Shown: one piece after another, positions 1-8,266 of the stretch | Numbering within the stretch: the stretch's first letter is position 1 | Layout: each line of letters starts with the position of its first letter | Made by a program: the position numbers and the translations under genes | Notes under the pieces: model-generated | What the model was told of the DNA's origin: nothing | Databases searched by the model: none | Seen by the model: only the letters and a program-made list of their open reading frames with translations | Assembly (NCBI RefSeq): GCF_009696005.1 | Contig: NZ_VUMV01000004.1 | Coordinates: 62,001-126,000 of the forward strand | DNA length: 64,000 bases | From: Bilifractor porci | Lineage (GTDB): Bacteria; Bacillota; Clostridia; Lachnospirales; Lachnospiraceae | Reading direction: 5' to 3'

Positions 1-688
1 TCAGCACATGTCTCCACAGGATATTGTTTTTTTTCAGTCCCCGCAGCCTTCCGCCCCACACGTATCCGCGGTGCAGCTCTTCCAGAACCGCGGCCCTCAC
101 CTGTCTGGTATAGACCGCCGTCATGGACACCGCCAGTGTAACTGAAGGCAGAACCAGGTCACTAAAGCCGGTTCCCGTGGACATGACCGGAAGCCAGCCC
201 AGCTTCAGCGCGAAGAAATACATAAGTATCAGGGCAACCCAGAAGCCGGGAAGCGCGTTTCCGATAAACGTAAGAAACCGGACAATATAATCTGCCGCTT
301 TATTGTGATGTACGGCCGTAAGCATACCGAGAGGAAAGGAAAAAACAACAACCAGAAAAAGCGAAAAAAGGGCCAGCTTCAGTGTCGGCCAGAGACGCGC
401 GGACATGACCGCCGCCACAGGCTTTTTCAGCGCAAGGGAGGTGCCCATATCCCCGCGGAACACCCCGGCCAGCCAGCTTCCGTACTGCGCCAGAAACGGA
501 CGGTCAAGGCCGAGTTCTTTTCTGGTCTGTTCGATGACCGCGTCATCCGGAACACTGCCGGCAGAGGCGTACATCGCCCTGACCGGATCGCCCGGCGCCA
601 GATACATCAGACTGAACGTAAGAAAGCTGATGCCGAACAGCACAACCACGATCTGAAGAATTCTTTTTCCAACCTGCTTCGCCGTCAA
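1..688 (-). CDS. ABC transporter permease, DppB/NikB family (partial)
   Basis: Inner-membrane permease of a peptide/nickel-type (family 5) ABC importer. The reading frame runs off the left edge of the window, leaving about 229 codons. A TTG start at 688 is chosen because AGGGGAG lies about 10 bases upstream. The N-terminus has the family's first membrane segment followed by a LAPGDP motif near residue 30 and an LGLD segment, both usual in DppB/NikB proteins. Several further hydrophobic stretches follow, and the frame ends in the cytoplasmic loop that contacts the ATPase. It lies 30 bases downstream of the lipoprotein gene at 719-2341, so the two probably form one operon, with a second permease and ATPases expected outside the window. 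Substrate (peptide, nickel or opine) cannot be told. Confidence 0.85.
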   Translation of the reverse strand, partial: MTAKQVGKRILQIVVVLFGISFLTFSLMYLAPGDPVRAMYASAGSVPDDAVIEQTRKELGLDRPFLAQYGSWLAGVFRGDMGTSLALKKPVAAVMSARLWPTLKLALFSLFLVVVFSFPLGMLTAVHHNKAADYIVRFLTFIGNALPGFWVALILMYFFALKLGWLPVMSTGTGFSDLVLPSVTLAVSMTAVYTRQVRAAVLEELHRGYVWGGRLRGLKKNNILWRHVL

Positions 689-718
689 GATAATGGTTCT
701 CCCCTTCCCGCCGCTTTT

Positions 719-2341
719 TTATGAAATGTCCGTCTTTTCATTCACCCAGTAAAAGTCCGCCGGCGTCGCGTAGATGTTCGTGACGTTTTTCTTCATCACA
801 AAATTGATGTTGGGATAGCAGTAATAAATGGCAGCCGCGTCATCCAGAAGCACCTGCTCCGCCTGCTTGACCAGTTCCTTTCTCTGCTCCGGATCCGCGG
901 TAACGGACACCTGGTCCATCAGGTCATTGAATTCCTTGCTGTCATACCCCGTCGCATTGTAGGTTCCGCCTTCGCAGAAAAAGGTTTTCATCTGGTTTTC
1001 CGGATCTCCACAGTTCATCATGTTGATACTCATGCACAGCAGGTCGTAGTCCCCGGATTTCTGCCTGTTCATGACCACGGAAGTGTCCTGCACATCCGGC
1101 GTAATTTTGATCCCGATCTCCGCAAGCGCCGCCTGTGTCGCCTCTACCATGATCTGCTGCTCCGGCCTTCCTGTATAATACACGTAATCCAGGTCAATGG
1201 TATTTCCGTCCGGATCCTCCCGGAAGCCGTCCCCGTCCCTGTCCTGATACCCCGCCTGGTCAAGAAGCTGCGCGGCGCTCTCCGGATCATATGCGTTAGG
1301 ATCCTTCAGCTCTCCGTAGCCGTAATCCGCGGCGGAAGTAAGAAGGGTGATGCCCGGCGTATACTGTCCCATCAGAAGGCTGCTGCAGTAGGTCTCCTTA
1401 TCCAGAGAGCGCAGAATTGCCTCCCGGAGAACCATGTCTCCCAGCGGCCCGTTTTCATTCATAAAGCCAATGGTCGTCCTCCCGCCGGTTCCCTTTTCCA
1501 CGGTGTAATCTGAACTGTTTTCAAAAGAACCCACGTCGTTCATGCTGAGATTGTACACAGCGTCAAATTCCCCTGACTGCAGTGCCATGGTAAGAGCAGA
1601 CTGATCCTCTGTGTAGACAAAATCAATCTTGTCCAGGGCGACGTCGCCTCCCCAGTAATTCCTGTTTTTCACGACAACGCATTCTTTTGTCGTCGGATCA
1701 TAGGAATCCAGCGTAAACGGACCGGTACCTACCGGACCCTCTGCGGCAGGATCGGAGGTGCCAGCCGTGGTGTCTATGATGGCAAAAAGCGGATCGGACA
1801 GCTTGTTCGGCAAAATCGGTTCCGGATTTTCCGTCTTGATGGTAAGTGTCTGTCCCTCCGCGGCAATCTCCGTGGGAGTAAAATATTCCGGTCCTCTTTG
1901 GCCGTTTGCAAATACATTTTCAATGGAAGCTTTTGCGAGTTCGGCTGTCAGCTTCGTCCCGTTGGAAAAAGTAACATCGTCCCGGATGGTAAAGGTCCAC
2001 TCCGTATGATCCTCGTTGCTGGAATAGTCGTCACTGACCAGCCAGCCGGATACAGACATATCATCATTCATGCGGGTCAGAGTCTGAGCGATGCCGTAGC
2101 GGAGCACATACCAGCCGTCATAGTCCACCACCGGATCCAGTCCGGAGGAGGTTGCCTGGCCGCTTCCGACCGTTAAAACCTTTTCTCCCGCACTGCCGGA
2201 GTCCCCGGACGCTTCCGAAACGCTGTTTGCCGATGCGGCAGTCCCTGCGCCCGAACCGTCCCCGCAGCCTGCCAGAAGGCAGACAGCCGTCACAGCCGCA
2301 AGAATTACAGTTCCTGTTCCTTGTACTTTTCTTCTTCTCAT
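719..2341 (-). CDS. ABC transporter substrate-binding lipoprotein, family 5
   Basis: 540-residue solute-binding protein of the OppA/DppA/NikA family (SBP_bac_5). The N-terminus is a lipoprotein signal peptide: basic start, hydrophobic core and lipobox LLAGC with the lipidated cysteine at residue 26, followed by a Ser/Gly/Ala-rich linker to about residue 55. The mature part has family landmarks such as WTFTIRDDVTFSNG near residues 115-128 and an LLDQAGY segment in the middle. ATG at 2341 is preceded by AGAAGGAGAAGG. It is first in an operon with the permease downstream. A TATAAT-like -10 hexamer lies at 2385-2380 upstream. The ligand is probably a short peptide or a metal chelate; residues that would distinguish these are not diagnostic by eye. 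Confidence 0.9.
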   Translation of the reverse strand: MRRRKVQGTGTVILAAVTAVCLLAGCGDGSGAGTAASANSVSEASGDSGSAGEKVLTVGSGQATSSGLDPVVDYDGWYVLRYGIAQTLTRMNDDMSVSGWLVSDDYSSNEDHTEWTFTIRDDVTFSNGTKLTAELAKASIENVFANGQRGPEYFTPTEIAAEGQTLTIKTENPEPILPNKLSDPLFAIIDTTAGTSDPAAEGPVGTGPFTLDSYDPTTKECVVVKNRNYWGGDVALDKIDFVYTEDQSALTMALQSGEFDAVYNLSMNDVGSFENSSDYTVEKGTGGRTTIGFMNENGPLGDMVLREAILRSLDKETYCSSLLMGQYTPGITLLTSAADYGYGELKDPNAYDPESAAQLLDQAGYQDRDGDGFREDPDGNTIDLDYVYYTGRPEQQIMVEATQAALAEIGIKITPDVQDTSVVMNRQKSGDYDLLCMSINMMNCGDPENQMKTFFCEGGTYNATGYDSKEFNDLMDQVSVTADPEQRKELVKQAEQVLLDDAAAIYYCYPNINFVMKKNVTNIYATPADFYWVNEKTDIS

Positions 2342-2472
2342 GGCCTTCTCCTTCTTTTTGCTGCAGTCCGTCTGCGGCTATTATAATCGTCCTGTCCTCT
2401 TTCCTGAAGCCCCGGGAGGGGATTCTTTCCTTTTTTCCACGCTGGAATGTTTTTCATAATGTCACAAATTTC

Positions 2473-2541
2473 ATATCCGGGCAAGTCCCAGGGTCATACC
2501 CCGGTTCATGCACATGATCCGTTTATGGCCTTCTGCCCCTG
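2473..2541. repeat. Dispersed intergenic element, copy 1
   Basis: A 69-base stretch upstream of the lipoprotein gene that aligns over its whole length with 40242-40311. Shared blocks include CCGGGCA/TCGGGCA, a GC-rich CCC..GGG dyad, TTCATGCA, GTTTAT and TGCCCCTG. It has no reading frame of note. Both copies sit upstream of minus-strand genes, so it could be a REP-like element or part of an untranslated leader. Confidence 0.6.
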
Positions 2542-2581
2542 CTGACCCCGGAAGCATCCTGCCATCTCCTCACAACAGGCA

Positions 2582-2629
2582 GAAAAACGCCCCTGCAGAA
2601 GAGAAAGACCTCCCATCTGCAGGAGCGTT
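2582..2629 (-). terminator. Intrinsic terminator of the metal-ATPase operon
   Basis: Read on the minus strand, a 13-base arm (AACGCTCCTGCAG) pairs with CTGCAGGGGCGTT with one mismatch and is followed by a run of Ts. It lies about 30 bases after the stop codon of the P-type ATPase at 2659. Confidence 0.85.
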
Positions 2630-2658
2630 GTCCGCCTTACCAAGCTGCCGGCGGCGGT

Positions 2659-4572
2659 TCAGAGATTTTTTACGAACAGGCAGCGGATCGCGTTCAGCAC
2701 GGCAAGAATCATCACGCCCACGTCCGCCAGGATGGCGACCCACATATTTGCGATTCCCAGTGCACCCAGTACCAGGCACACAATTTTTACCGTCAGGGTA
2801 AAGAAGATATTCTGACGCACAATGCGCAGGCATTTTTTGGAGATGCGGATCGCCTTGGAAATTTTCAGCGGATCATCATTCATCAGAACAACGTCCGCCG
2901 CCTCGATGGCCGCATCCGATCCAAGCGCCCCCATGGCGATTCCGATATCCGCCCGTGCCAGAACCGGGGCGTCATTGATGCCGTCTCCCACAAAAGCGAC
3001 CTTTTTCCCGGTTCCTTCTCTCTCCTTCAGCAGTTCTTCCACAACCGTGACCTTATCCGCAGGCAGCAGCCCGGCCCGGTAATCGGTCAGTCCGACTTCC
3101 TGCGCGACAGAAGCCGCCGCCTTTTCGATGTCTCCGGTCAGCATGACTTCCTTTTCCACGCCTGCCTTTTTCAGCTCGGACATGGCCTCTCTGGCATGTT
3201 CCTTCAGCTCGTCGATGATCAGGATGTGTCCGGCATAGCGGCCGTCTACCGCCACATGAATAACGGTACCGATGTGATGGCAGGCAATCGGCTCTACGCC
3301 GATCTTCCGCATGAGCCTGTCGTTTCCGACCGCCACATGCACCCTGCCGTCAATGACAGCCTCTACCCCGTGTCCGCTGATTTCCTGCACGTCCGTCACA
3401 CGCGTCTGATCCACAGCCTTACCGTAAGCCTTCTGCAGACTCGCGCTGATCGGATGGGAGGAATGGCACTCTGCAAGCGCCGCGTATTCCAGAATTCTGT
3501 CCGCCTCCACCGGACTGTGATGCACGCCTGCCACGGCAAAATTGCCCTTTGTGATGGTTCCGGTTTTATCGAAGGCGATTGTCTTGACCTGTGCCAGAAC
3601 CTCCAGATAATTGGAACCTTTGATCAGGATTCCCTGGCTTCCGGCACCGCCAAGCCCCGCAAAAAAGCTGAGCGGGATACTGATAACAAAAGCACAGGGA
3701 CAGCTGATAACGAGGAAAGTGCAGGCCCGCAGCAGCCAGTCCTTCCAGATGTCCGCTGTGGATGCATAATTTCCCAGCCCGGTGATCATACAGATGACAG
3801 GAGCCGCGATTCCCAGTGCCATGGCGGCATAGACAACAATCGGCGTGTAGACTCTGGCGAATTTCGAGATAAAATTCTCTGCATTTGCTTTTCTGGACGC
3901 CGCATTCTCAACCAGCTCCAGAATCTTCGACGCCGTGGATTCCTCAAATTCGGCAGTCGTCCGGATTTTCAGAACACCGCTCATGTTGATCATCCCGCTG
4001 AGAACCGTACTGTCCGGCCCGACTTCCCGCGGCATGCTCTCCCCGGTCAGCGCCGCCGTATTCATGGAAGAATTTCCTTCCACAACAACCCCGTCAATAG
4101 GAACCTTTTCACCGGGCTGGACAACGATGATACTTCCGGTCTCCACCTCATCCGGATCCACCCTCTCCATCTGGCCGTCGTCCCCTTCGATATTTGCATA
4201 ATCCGGGCGGATGTCCATAAGCTCCGAAATACTCCGCCGGCTCTTCCCCACCGCGTAGCTCTGGAAAAACTCTCCGACCTGGTAGAGCAGCATAACCGCA
4301 ACGCTTTCCGGATACTCTCCCAGAATAATCGCGCCGACCGTCGCAATCGCCATCAGAAAGTGTTCATCAAAGGGCTGTCTCTTCATGATTCCCCTGATCG
4401 CCTTCCACAGGACGTCATATCCTGTAATCAGGTATGGCACCAGAAACAGAAGAAACAGAAGAACTGGCGGAAGGTCCGCCTTTATCACGCCCTCTGAGAT
4501 CAGGAGCAGCGGCACATACAGGACAGCCGCCACAAGAATTCGTATGAGAAGTTTCTTTTGCTTTGGATTCAT
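2659..4572 (-). CDS. Heavy-metal-translocating P-type ATPase (Zn/Cd/Pb type)
   Basis: 637-residue P1B-type ATPase that exports soft divalent metals at the cost of ATP. Visible motifs in order: TGES actuator loop near residues 176-179, the CPC metal-site motif at 291-293, the phosphorylation motif DKTGT with Asp335, an SSHP nucleotide-binding motif, and GDGINDAP in the hinge. The last membrane helix carries LADVG, the DxG pattern typical of the Zn/Cd/Pb subgroup (ZntA/CadA). Unlike many relatives it has no N-terminal HMA domain; that domain is encoded separately just upstream (4609-4827, 36 bases away). ATG at 4572 follows AAGGGAG. Metal choice between Zn, Cd, Co and Pb is inference from the TM motifs. 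Confidence 0.93.
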   Translation of the reverse strand: MNPKQKKLLIRILVAAVLYVPLLLISEGVIKADLPPVLLFLLFLVPYLITGYDVLWKAIRGIMKRQPFDEHFLMAIATVGAIILGEYPESVAVMLLYQVGEFFQSYAVGKSRRSISELMDIRPDYANIEGDDGQMERVDPDEVETGSIIVVQPGEKVPIDGVVVEGNSSMNTAALTGESMPREVGPDSTVLSGMINMSGVLKIRTTAEFEESTASKILELVENAASRKANAENFISKFARVYTPIVVYAAMALGIAAPVICMITGLGNYASTADIWKDWLLRACTFLVISCPCAFVISIPLSFFAGLGGAGSQGILIKGSNYLEVLAQVKTIAFDKTGTITKGNFAVAGVHHSPVEADRILEYAALAECHSSHPISASLQKAYGKAVDQTRVTDVQEISGHGVEAVIDGRVHVAVGNDRLMRKIGVEPIACHHIGTVIHVAVDGRYAGHILIIDELKEHAREAMSELKKAGVEKEVMLTGDIEKAAASVAQEVGLTDYRAGLLPADKVTVVEELLKEREGTGKKVAFVGDGINDAPVLARADIGIAMGALGSDAAIEAADVVLMNDDPLKISKAIRISKKCLRIVRQNIFFTLTVKIVCLVLGALGIANMWVAILADVGVMILAVLNAIRCLFVKNL

Positions 4573-4608
4573 AGAGAATTTCTCCCTTCCGATACTCTGC
4601 CGCTGCCG

Positions 4609-4827
4609 TCAGATATAGACTTCGCAGTCGTCTTCCATCTTTCTGCAGTTCTCACGGACTCTGGGCATAACCTCCGCGGGATCTGCCCCCTCCTCGAATT
4701 CCACCTTCATTTTCAGGGTCATGAAGCTGACGCTGGCGTCCTTAACCCCGTCTGTTTTTCTGGCTGCCTCTTCCATCAGGTTTGCGCAGTTGGCGCAGTC
4801 CACATCAATTTTATAGCTTTTCTTCAT
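4609..4827 (-). CDS. Small HMA-domain metal-binding protein
   Basis: 72-residue cytoplasmic protein with a single heavy-metal-associated fold. The metal loop is DCANCA near residues 10-15, a CxxC site, and the beta-alpha-beta pattern of the family continues to the end. The DC-x-x-C form, rather than MxCxxC, with a very acidic C-terminal half fits Zn/Cd HMA domains better than copper chaperones. It is first in the operon with the P-type ATPase that lacks its own HMA domain, so it probably acts as the detached metal-delivery or sensing domain of that pump. GGGAGG lies just before the ATG. Confidence 0.88.
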   Translation of the reverse strand: MKKSYKIDVDCANCANLMEEAARKTDGVKDASVSFMTLKMKVEFEEGADPAEVMPRVRENCRKMEDDCEVYI

Positions 4828-4877
4828 TTTACCCTCCCGGAATTTTCCTTTCTGTCATATGCTGTCATGAAGCATTT

Positions 4878-4935
4878 CATTTGATTGTTTGTTCAAATGT
4901 TAAATTCATTATAGCATCTCTTTCTCGCCTGTCAA
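4878..4935 (-). promoter_or_regulatory. Metal-ATPase promoter with ArsR/SmtB-like operator
   Basis: On the minus strand a perfect -35 TTGACA (4935-4930) and a perfect -10 TATAAT (4913-4908) are separated by 16 bases. Just after the -10 lies the inverted repeat CATTTGA-N8-TCAAATG (4878-4899). In the minus orientation it contains TTTGAACAA, the half-site style of ArsR/SmtB metal sensors such as CzrA and CadC. Repression by a metal-responsive ArsR-type protein is inferred; no arsR gene is in the window. Confidence 0.75.
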
Positions 4936-4954
4936 CCGGGAAATCCTCTTTTCT

Positions 4955-6748
4955 TTACTCGTCCTCAATCTGACGGAGAAGATACCTTCCCACGGTGTTG
5001 CTGAACCCGCGGATGGAGCGGATATAGGCGAAATCTTTGCCGAAAATCTTTTTTTCCGCCTGAAGTTCTGTTTCGTCTCCCACAAAGACCCCGAGAACGG
5101 CGACATGGTTCCGACGCAGGCTGCGAATCTCTGTCCCTGTGTCCAGGATCGCCCTTCTGCCCCGGTAAGGCTCCGGATTTTCCGCCCCCGGGCGGTTAAG
5201 CAGTGTGTCATTCGGCTTCCCGTCGCTCAGAACAATCAGTATTTTATTCTTTTCCTCCCTCTGCAGAAGATCGTTTCCGATGGCGCGGACCGCCAGTCCG
5301 TCCCGGTTGCCGGAGCTTGTCGTAAAACTGAAGATGTTCTGGTTGGCCGCCCGGTCCTCATCGTATTCCCGGAAACGCCGGAGAACCGTGTAGTTCCAGA
5401 ACGTACAGAAGCTCATGACACGGACGGGGATATCCAGCTCGGAGAGCGCTTCGCTTATCATAAACGCCTGCAGGGCCACATCTGACTGCCGCTTTCTCTG
5501 TGAGCCGCTGGCATCCAGGAGGAGATCAACGGCGAAATCGCAGGAATCGCTCTTCATCTTCCGGATAAACAGCCGGGAATCTTCCGACCTGCCCGGTTTC
5601 CAAAGCTGGGAAGGGACAATTTTTCCGTGGTCCGCACGCACAAACTGATCCTCGTCCCGCAGAACCAGCGCCTTCCGCAGCATATCGGCAAGAACCCGGA
5701 TATTCCGGTTCACCAGCGTATACTGTTCTTTGTATTTTTTCCGGTTGTCTCTGCAGATTTTTTCCGCCAGCACATACTGGTTGTTTTTTATCACGGGACT
5801 GTCCAGGATTCCATCCGTATAATAGAGACGGCACCCCGCGTGTATGCCGCGGCACATCTGATAATTTCTTCTGTTCTGCTCCGCCGGGGCAAGATAGCTC
5901 CGTCCGAAATTCCGCTCCACAAAGGAGTACATGCGGGACATCTCTTCCGGGCCGGCCACGATGATTTTTTTCTTTTCCGCACGTTCCTCCCGGCCGCTCT
6001 CCTTTTCCTGAAGATCCTGTTCTTCCTCCGCCTCCAGGCTGGTCATGGAATCGGTCAGCTTCTGAAGAACGGTTTCCACCGAAGCGTTCTCCGCATCCTC
6101 GTTCAGCAGATCCTTCCAGGAAAATTCTGTCAGTTCTTCCGCCGTGACGGCCAGCACATCATCCAGGCTTTTGGAAAAATGAGGATCCACCATCCGGTTA
6201 TACAGATCATCAATCCCCCGGATCAGTTCCTCCGTCGTCTGTACTTTTCTGAGCGCGTGTACGCTTTCCAGCTGCTCCTGAATCTCTCTGGTACCCTTCC
6301 AGGAGCCGTCCAGCTTTTCCCTCAGAAGGGCCAGCCGGAGTCTCCCGAGAGGGTACCCGCTCAGCTTCTTGAAGTCTTGATCCAGGACATCGTTGTACGC
6401 CATCTCCCGCAGCCGGCGGATACCCTCTCTCTCCGCGTCCAGCCTCCAGCCCACGGCTTCTTCCGTGCAGATCTGCGCCGTATTCAGCAGCTCCGCCTGA
6501 TCGGCATGGCAGTAAACTTTTTTCAGGAGATACATGGACACCGCGTCCTGATCAAAATATTTCGCCAGCCCGCCCTGTTTTACCCCGTCATAGACCGCGA
6601 TATGGGCAGATTTCCGAAACAATGCCGTATCCGGCCGGATATCCAGCGTGTAATCGCCGCTGACCGTCCAGACCAGATTCCGGATCCGGTTCTCCAGTTC
6701 ATAATTCCGCTCTTCCGCATCCTTGTAAGTAGGTTCCTGATCCGTCAT
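4955..6748 (-). CDS. vWA-domain protein, NorD/CobT-like partner of a MoxR-type ATPase
   Basis: 597-residue soluble protein. A helical N-terminal half and a charged, Glu-rich linker (about residues 238-262) lead to a C-terminal von Willebrand A domain. Its metal-ion-dependent adhesion motif is DASGS at 412-416, with LSDGKPND at 507-514. This architecture, beside an AAA ATPase of the CbbQ/NorQ group, is the MoxR-vWA pairing used to activate or remodel metalloenzymes and other complexes (CbbQO, NorQD, CobST are the known examples). The client here is unknown, since no obvious metalloenzyme is adjacent. ATG at 6748 follows AAAGGCGG. The operon is AAA gene then this gene, with 66 bases between. 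Confidence 0.85.
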   Translation of the reverse strand: MTDQEPTYKDAEERNYELENRIRNLVWTVSGDYTLDIRPDTALFRKSAHIAVYDGVKQGGLAKYFDQDAVSMYLLKKVYCHADQAELLNTAQICTEEAVGWRLDAEREGIRRLREMAYNDVLDQDFKKLSGYPLGRLRLALLREKLDGSWKGTREIQEQLESVHALRKVQTTEELIRGIDDLYNRMVDPHFSKSLDDVLAVTAEELTEFSWKDLLNEDAENASVETVLQKLTDSMTSLEAEEEQDLQEKESGREERAEKKKIIVAGPEEMSRMYSFVERNFGRSYLAPAEQNRRNYQMCRGIHAGCRLYYTDGILDSPVIKNNQYVLAEKICRDNRKKYKEQYTLVNRNIRVLADMLRKALVLRDEDQFVRADHGKIVPSQLWKPGRSEDSRLFIRKMKSDSCDFAVDLLLDASGSQRKRQSDVALQAFMISEALSELDIPVRVMSFCTFWNYTVLRRFREYDEDRAANQNIFSFTTSSGNRDGLAVRAIGNDLLQREEKNKILIVLSDGKPNDTLLNRPGAENPEPYRGRRAILDTGTEIRSLRRNHVAVLGVFVGDETELQAEKKIFGKDFAYIRSIRGFSNTVGRYLLRQIEDE

Positions 6749-6814
6749 CTCTAACCGCCTTTCTGCTGCGTCAGCTTCTGTACGAATCTGTGACCGCCTT
6801 TGACGAAAAAACCA

Positions 6815-7732
6815 TCAGAAAATATCATCACTTGTCCAGGTATCCGGAATGCGCGTGGACACCACATCCTGGATAATTTCTTTTTCAAACAGATCAAAGC
6901 TCTTGTTTACGATTCCCATCCGGAGCGCCAGAAACGGGGACAGCCCCCTCTTCATGGTGCGGACGGCCTCCGCCAGGCCGCGGAGATCCAGACATTTCGT
7001 GGAAATTTCTCCGTTTTCCGCCTTCAGCTGCAGATCCAGAAACAGCCCTACCAGCTGCCTGCACGCTTTTTCCTTCATATCCGGGAACATTTGTTTCAGC
7101 ACGTAGGTCAGCGTCTCTTCCGTATGTGCCGGCATGTCAATCACAAGAAATCTTGACACCAGCGCCTCATTCAGTTCCCTGGTCCCCGCGTAGCCGTAAT
7201 TCATGGTCCCGATAAAGCGTGTGGCCGGATGAAGGTCTATCTTTTCATAGCCGGGTACATCGATGCTTCTGCGGTAATCCAGCGCCGCGTGCAGAACGGA
7301 AATAGCATCATTTTTCGCCATATTGATTTCATCAAGAATCCCAAAGCCGCCATACTGGGCACACCGGCTGATGCTTCCCCTGCGCAGCTGCACCTCGTTG
7401 TTCCGGAACGTATCGGTTCCGATCAGCTCCTCGCTTCCGGTATTGACGTGAAAAGAGATGTTGTATACCGGCCTACCGAACAGCCACGCAAGATTCTCCG
7501 CCAGGACATTCTTTCCTGTTGCCTTGGCGCCTGTCAGAAGAAGGTTTTCCCCCTGCAGAAGAGCCGCCACAGACATTTCCAGTATTTCTTTCCCGTAAAA
7601 AGGAATCTCCGGCCTGTTTACCCGGTTTTTCACTTCTTCCTCCACCGGATATGCCGCGGCGTACCGCTCCAGATCCTGAATCAGCTTTTCATTTACGCCC
7701 TGTTCCCGCAGATAATGATAATCAGAAAGCAT
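6815..7732 (-). CDS. MoxR/CbbQ-type AAA+ ATPase
   Basis: 305-residue AAA+ ATPase that would drive remodelling together with the vWA protein encoded next. The Walker A segment is GAKATGKN at 68-75, where the residue after Lys is Asn instead of Thr or Ser. Walker B is ILDEIN around 132-137, and the sensor segment TMNYGYAG is near residue 172. The start is the ATG at 7732, because AAGGAG lies seven bases upstream; a longer frame back to 7786 (GTG) has no such site. Family assignment (MoxR, CbbQ/NorQ branch) rests on motif layout and the vWA neighbour. Client unknown. Confidence 0.85.
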   Translation of the reverse strand: MLSDYHYLREQGVNEKLIQDLERYAAAYPVEEEVKNRVNRPEIPFYGKEILEMSVAALLQGENLLLTGAKATGKNVLAENLAWLFGRPVYNISFHVNTGSEELIGTDTFRNNEVQLRRGSISRCAQYGGFGILDEINMAKNDAISVLHAALDYRRSIDVPGYEKIDLHPATRFIGTMNYGYAGTRELNEALVSRFLVIDMPAHTEETLTYVLKQMFPDMKEKACRQLVGLFLDLQLKAENGEISTKCLDLRGLAEAVRTMKRGLSPFLALRMGIVNKSFDLFEKEIIQDVVSTRIPDTWTSDDIF

Positions 7733-7824
7733 CGTTTCACTCCTTGTTATTCCCATCCATGACGCTGCCGGATCGAGCACCCGCAAAGGCGCCGCGCGCT
7801 TCCCGCGGGTTCGACAGCGTTCTT

Positions 7825-7853
7825 ATTCTATCATCCGGCTCCGCATGCCGCAA
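7825..7853 (-). promoter_or_regulatory. Probable promoter of the MoxR-vWA operon
   Basis: Minus-strand TTGCGG (7853-7848) and TAGAAT (7830-7825) with a 17-base spacer, about 95 bases before the ATPase start. Each hexamer matches consensus in most positions. Inference only. Confidence 0.45.
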
Positions 7854-7928
7854 CGGCAATCCTGCTCATTCCTGTCCACGCAAAAAAACGCACCCCTGCT
7901 GCCCCCTTCCTGCGGCGAAAAAAATCTA

Positions 7929-7957
7929 TTGACAACCGTGGGGAGCTGCGCTATTAT
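7929..7957 (+). promoter_or_regulatory. tRNA-Arg promoter
   Basis: TTGACA at 7929-7934, 17-base spacer, TATTAT at 7952-7957, ending 27 bases before the tRNA. Near-consensus vegetative promoter. Confidence 0.8.
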
Positions 7958-7984
7958 ACTATTTGCTGATTGATTTCAGCGCGT

Positions 7985-8058
7985 GTGCAATTAGCTCAGC
8001 TGGATAGAGCGTTTGGCTACGGACCAAAAGGCCGGGGGTTCGAATCCTCTATTGCACG
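7985..8058 (+). tRNA. tRNA-Arg (anticodon ACG)
   Basis: 74-nt tRNA cloverleaf. Acceptor arm GTGCAAT pairs with ATTGCAC. The D arm begins TAGCTCAGCTGG, the anticodon stem TTTGG/CCAAA encloses loop CTACGGA with anticodon ACG (read as ICG after deamination), and the T arm has GGTTCGAATCC. The 3' CCA is not encoded. It is a single-gene unit with its own promoter and terminator, between two oppositely oriented operons. Confidence 0.97.
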
Positions 8059-8068
8059 CTGCAGAAGC

Positions 8069-8103
8069 AGAAGCTTCCGGGATTCCCGGAAGCTTCTTTT
8101 TTT
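8069..8103 (+). terminator. Terminator of tRNA-Arg
   Basis: AGAAGCTTCCGGG and its complement CCCGGAAGCTTCT form a 13-bp stem with an ATT loop, followed by seven Ts. It starts 10 bases after the tRNA. Confidence 0.93.
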
Positions 8104-8266
8104 GCTGTCACGTTTTTCTTCCACATCGTATGAAGATGCCGGGGCAAAAGGCCTTCTGATCCCAACATTCTTTTGATGCAGGCGGCAAAGGCTCCCTCTT
8201 GGCTCCGGCACAAAAAAAGAGCCGCTCGGACCACTCTCTGACGGTCCCACGGCAGGGCTTCCGCCC

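Noticed and set aside
3196-4497. 433-codon open frame on the plus strand
   Set aside because: Lies wholly antisense to the P-type ATPase, has no ribosome site, and no recognisable motifs; GC-rich shadow frame.
8180-8266. Terminator after the CDF gene
   Set aside because: Seven Ts are present on the minus strand, but the hairpins before them are short or displaced, so the call could not be supported.
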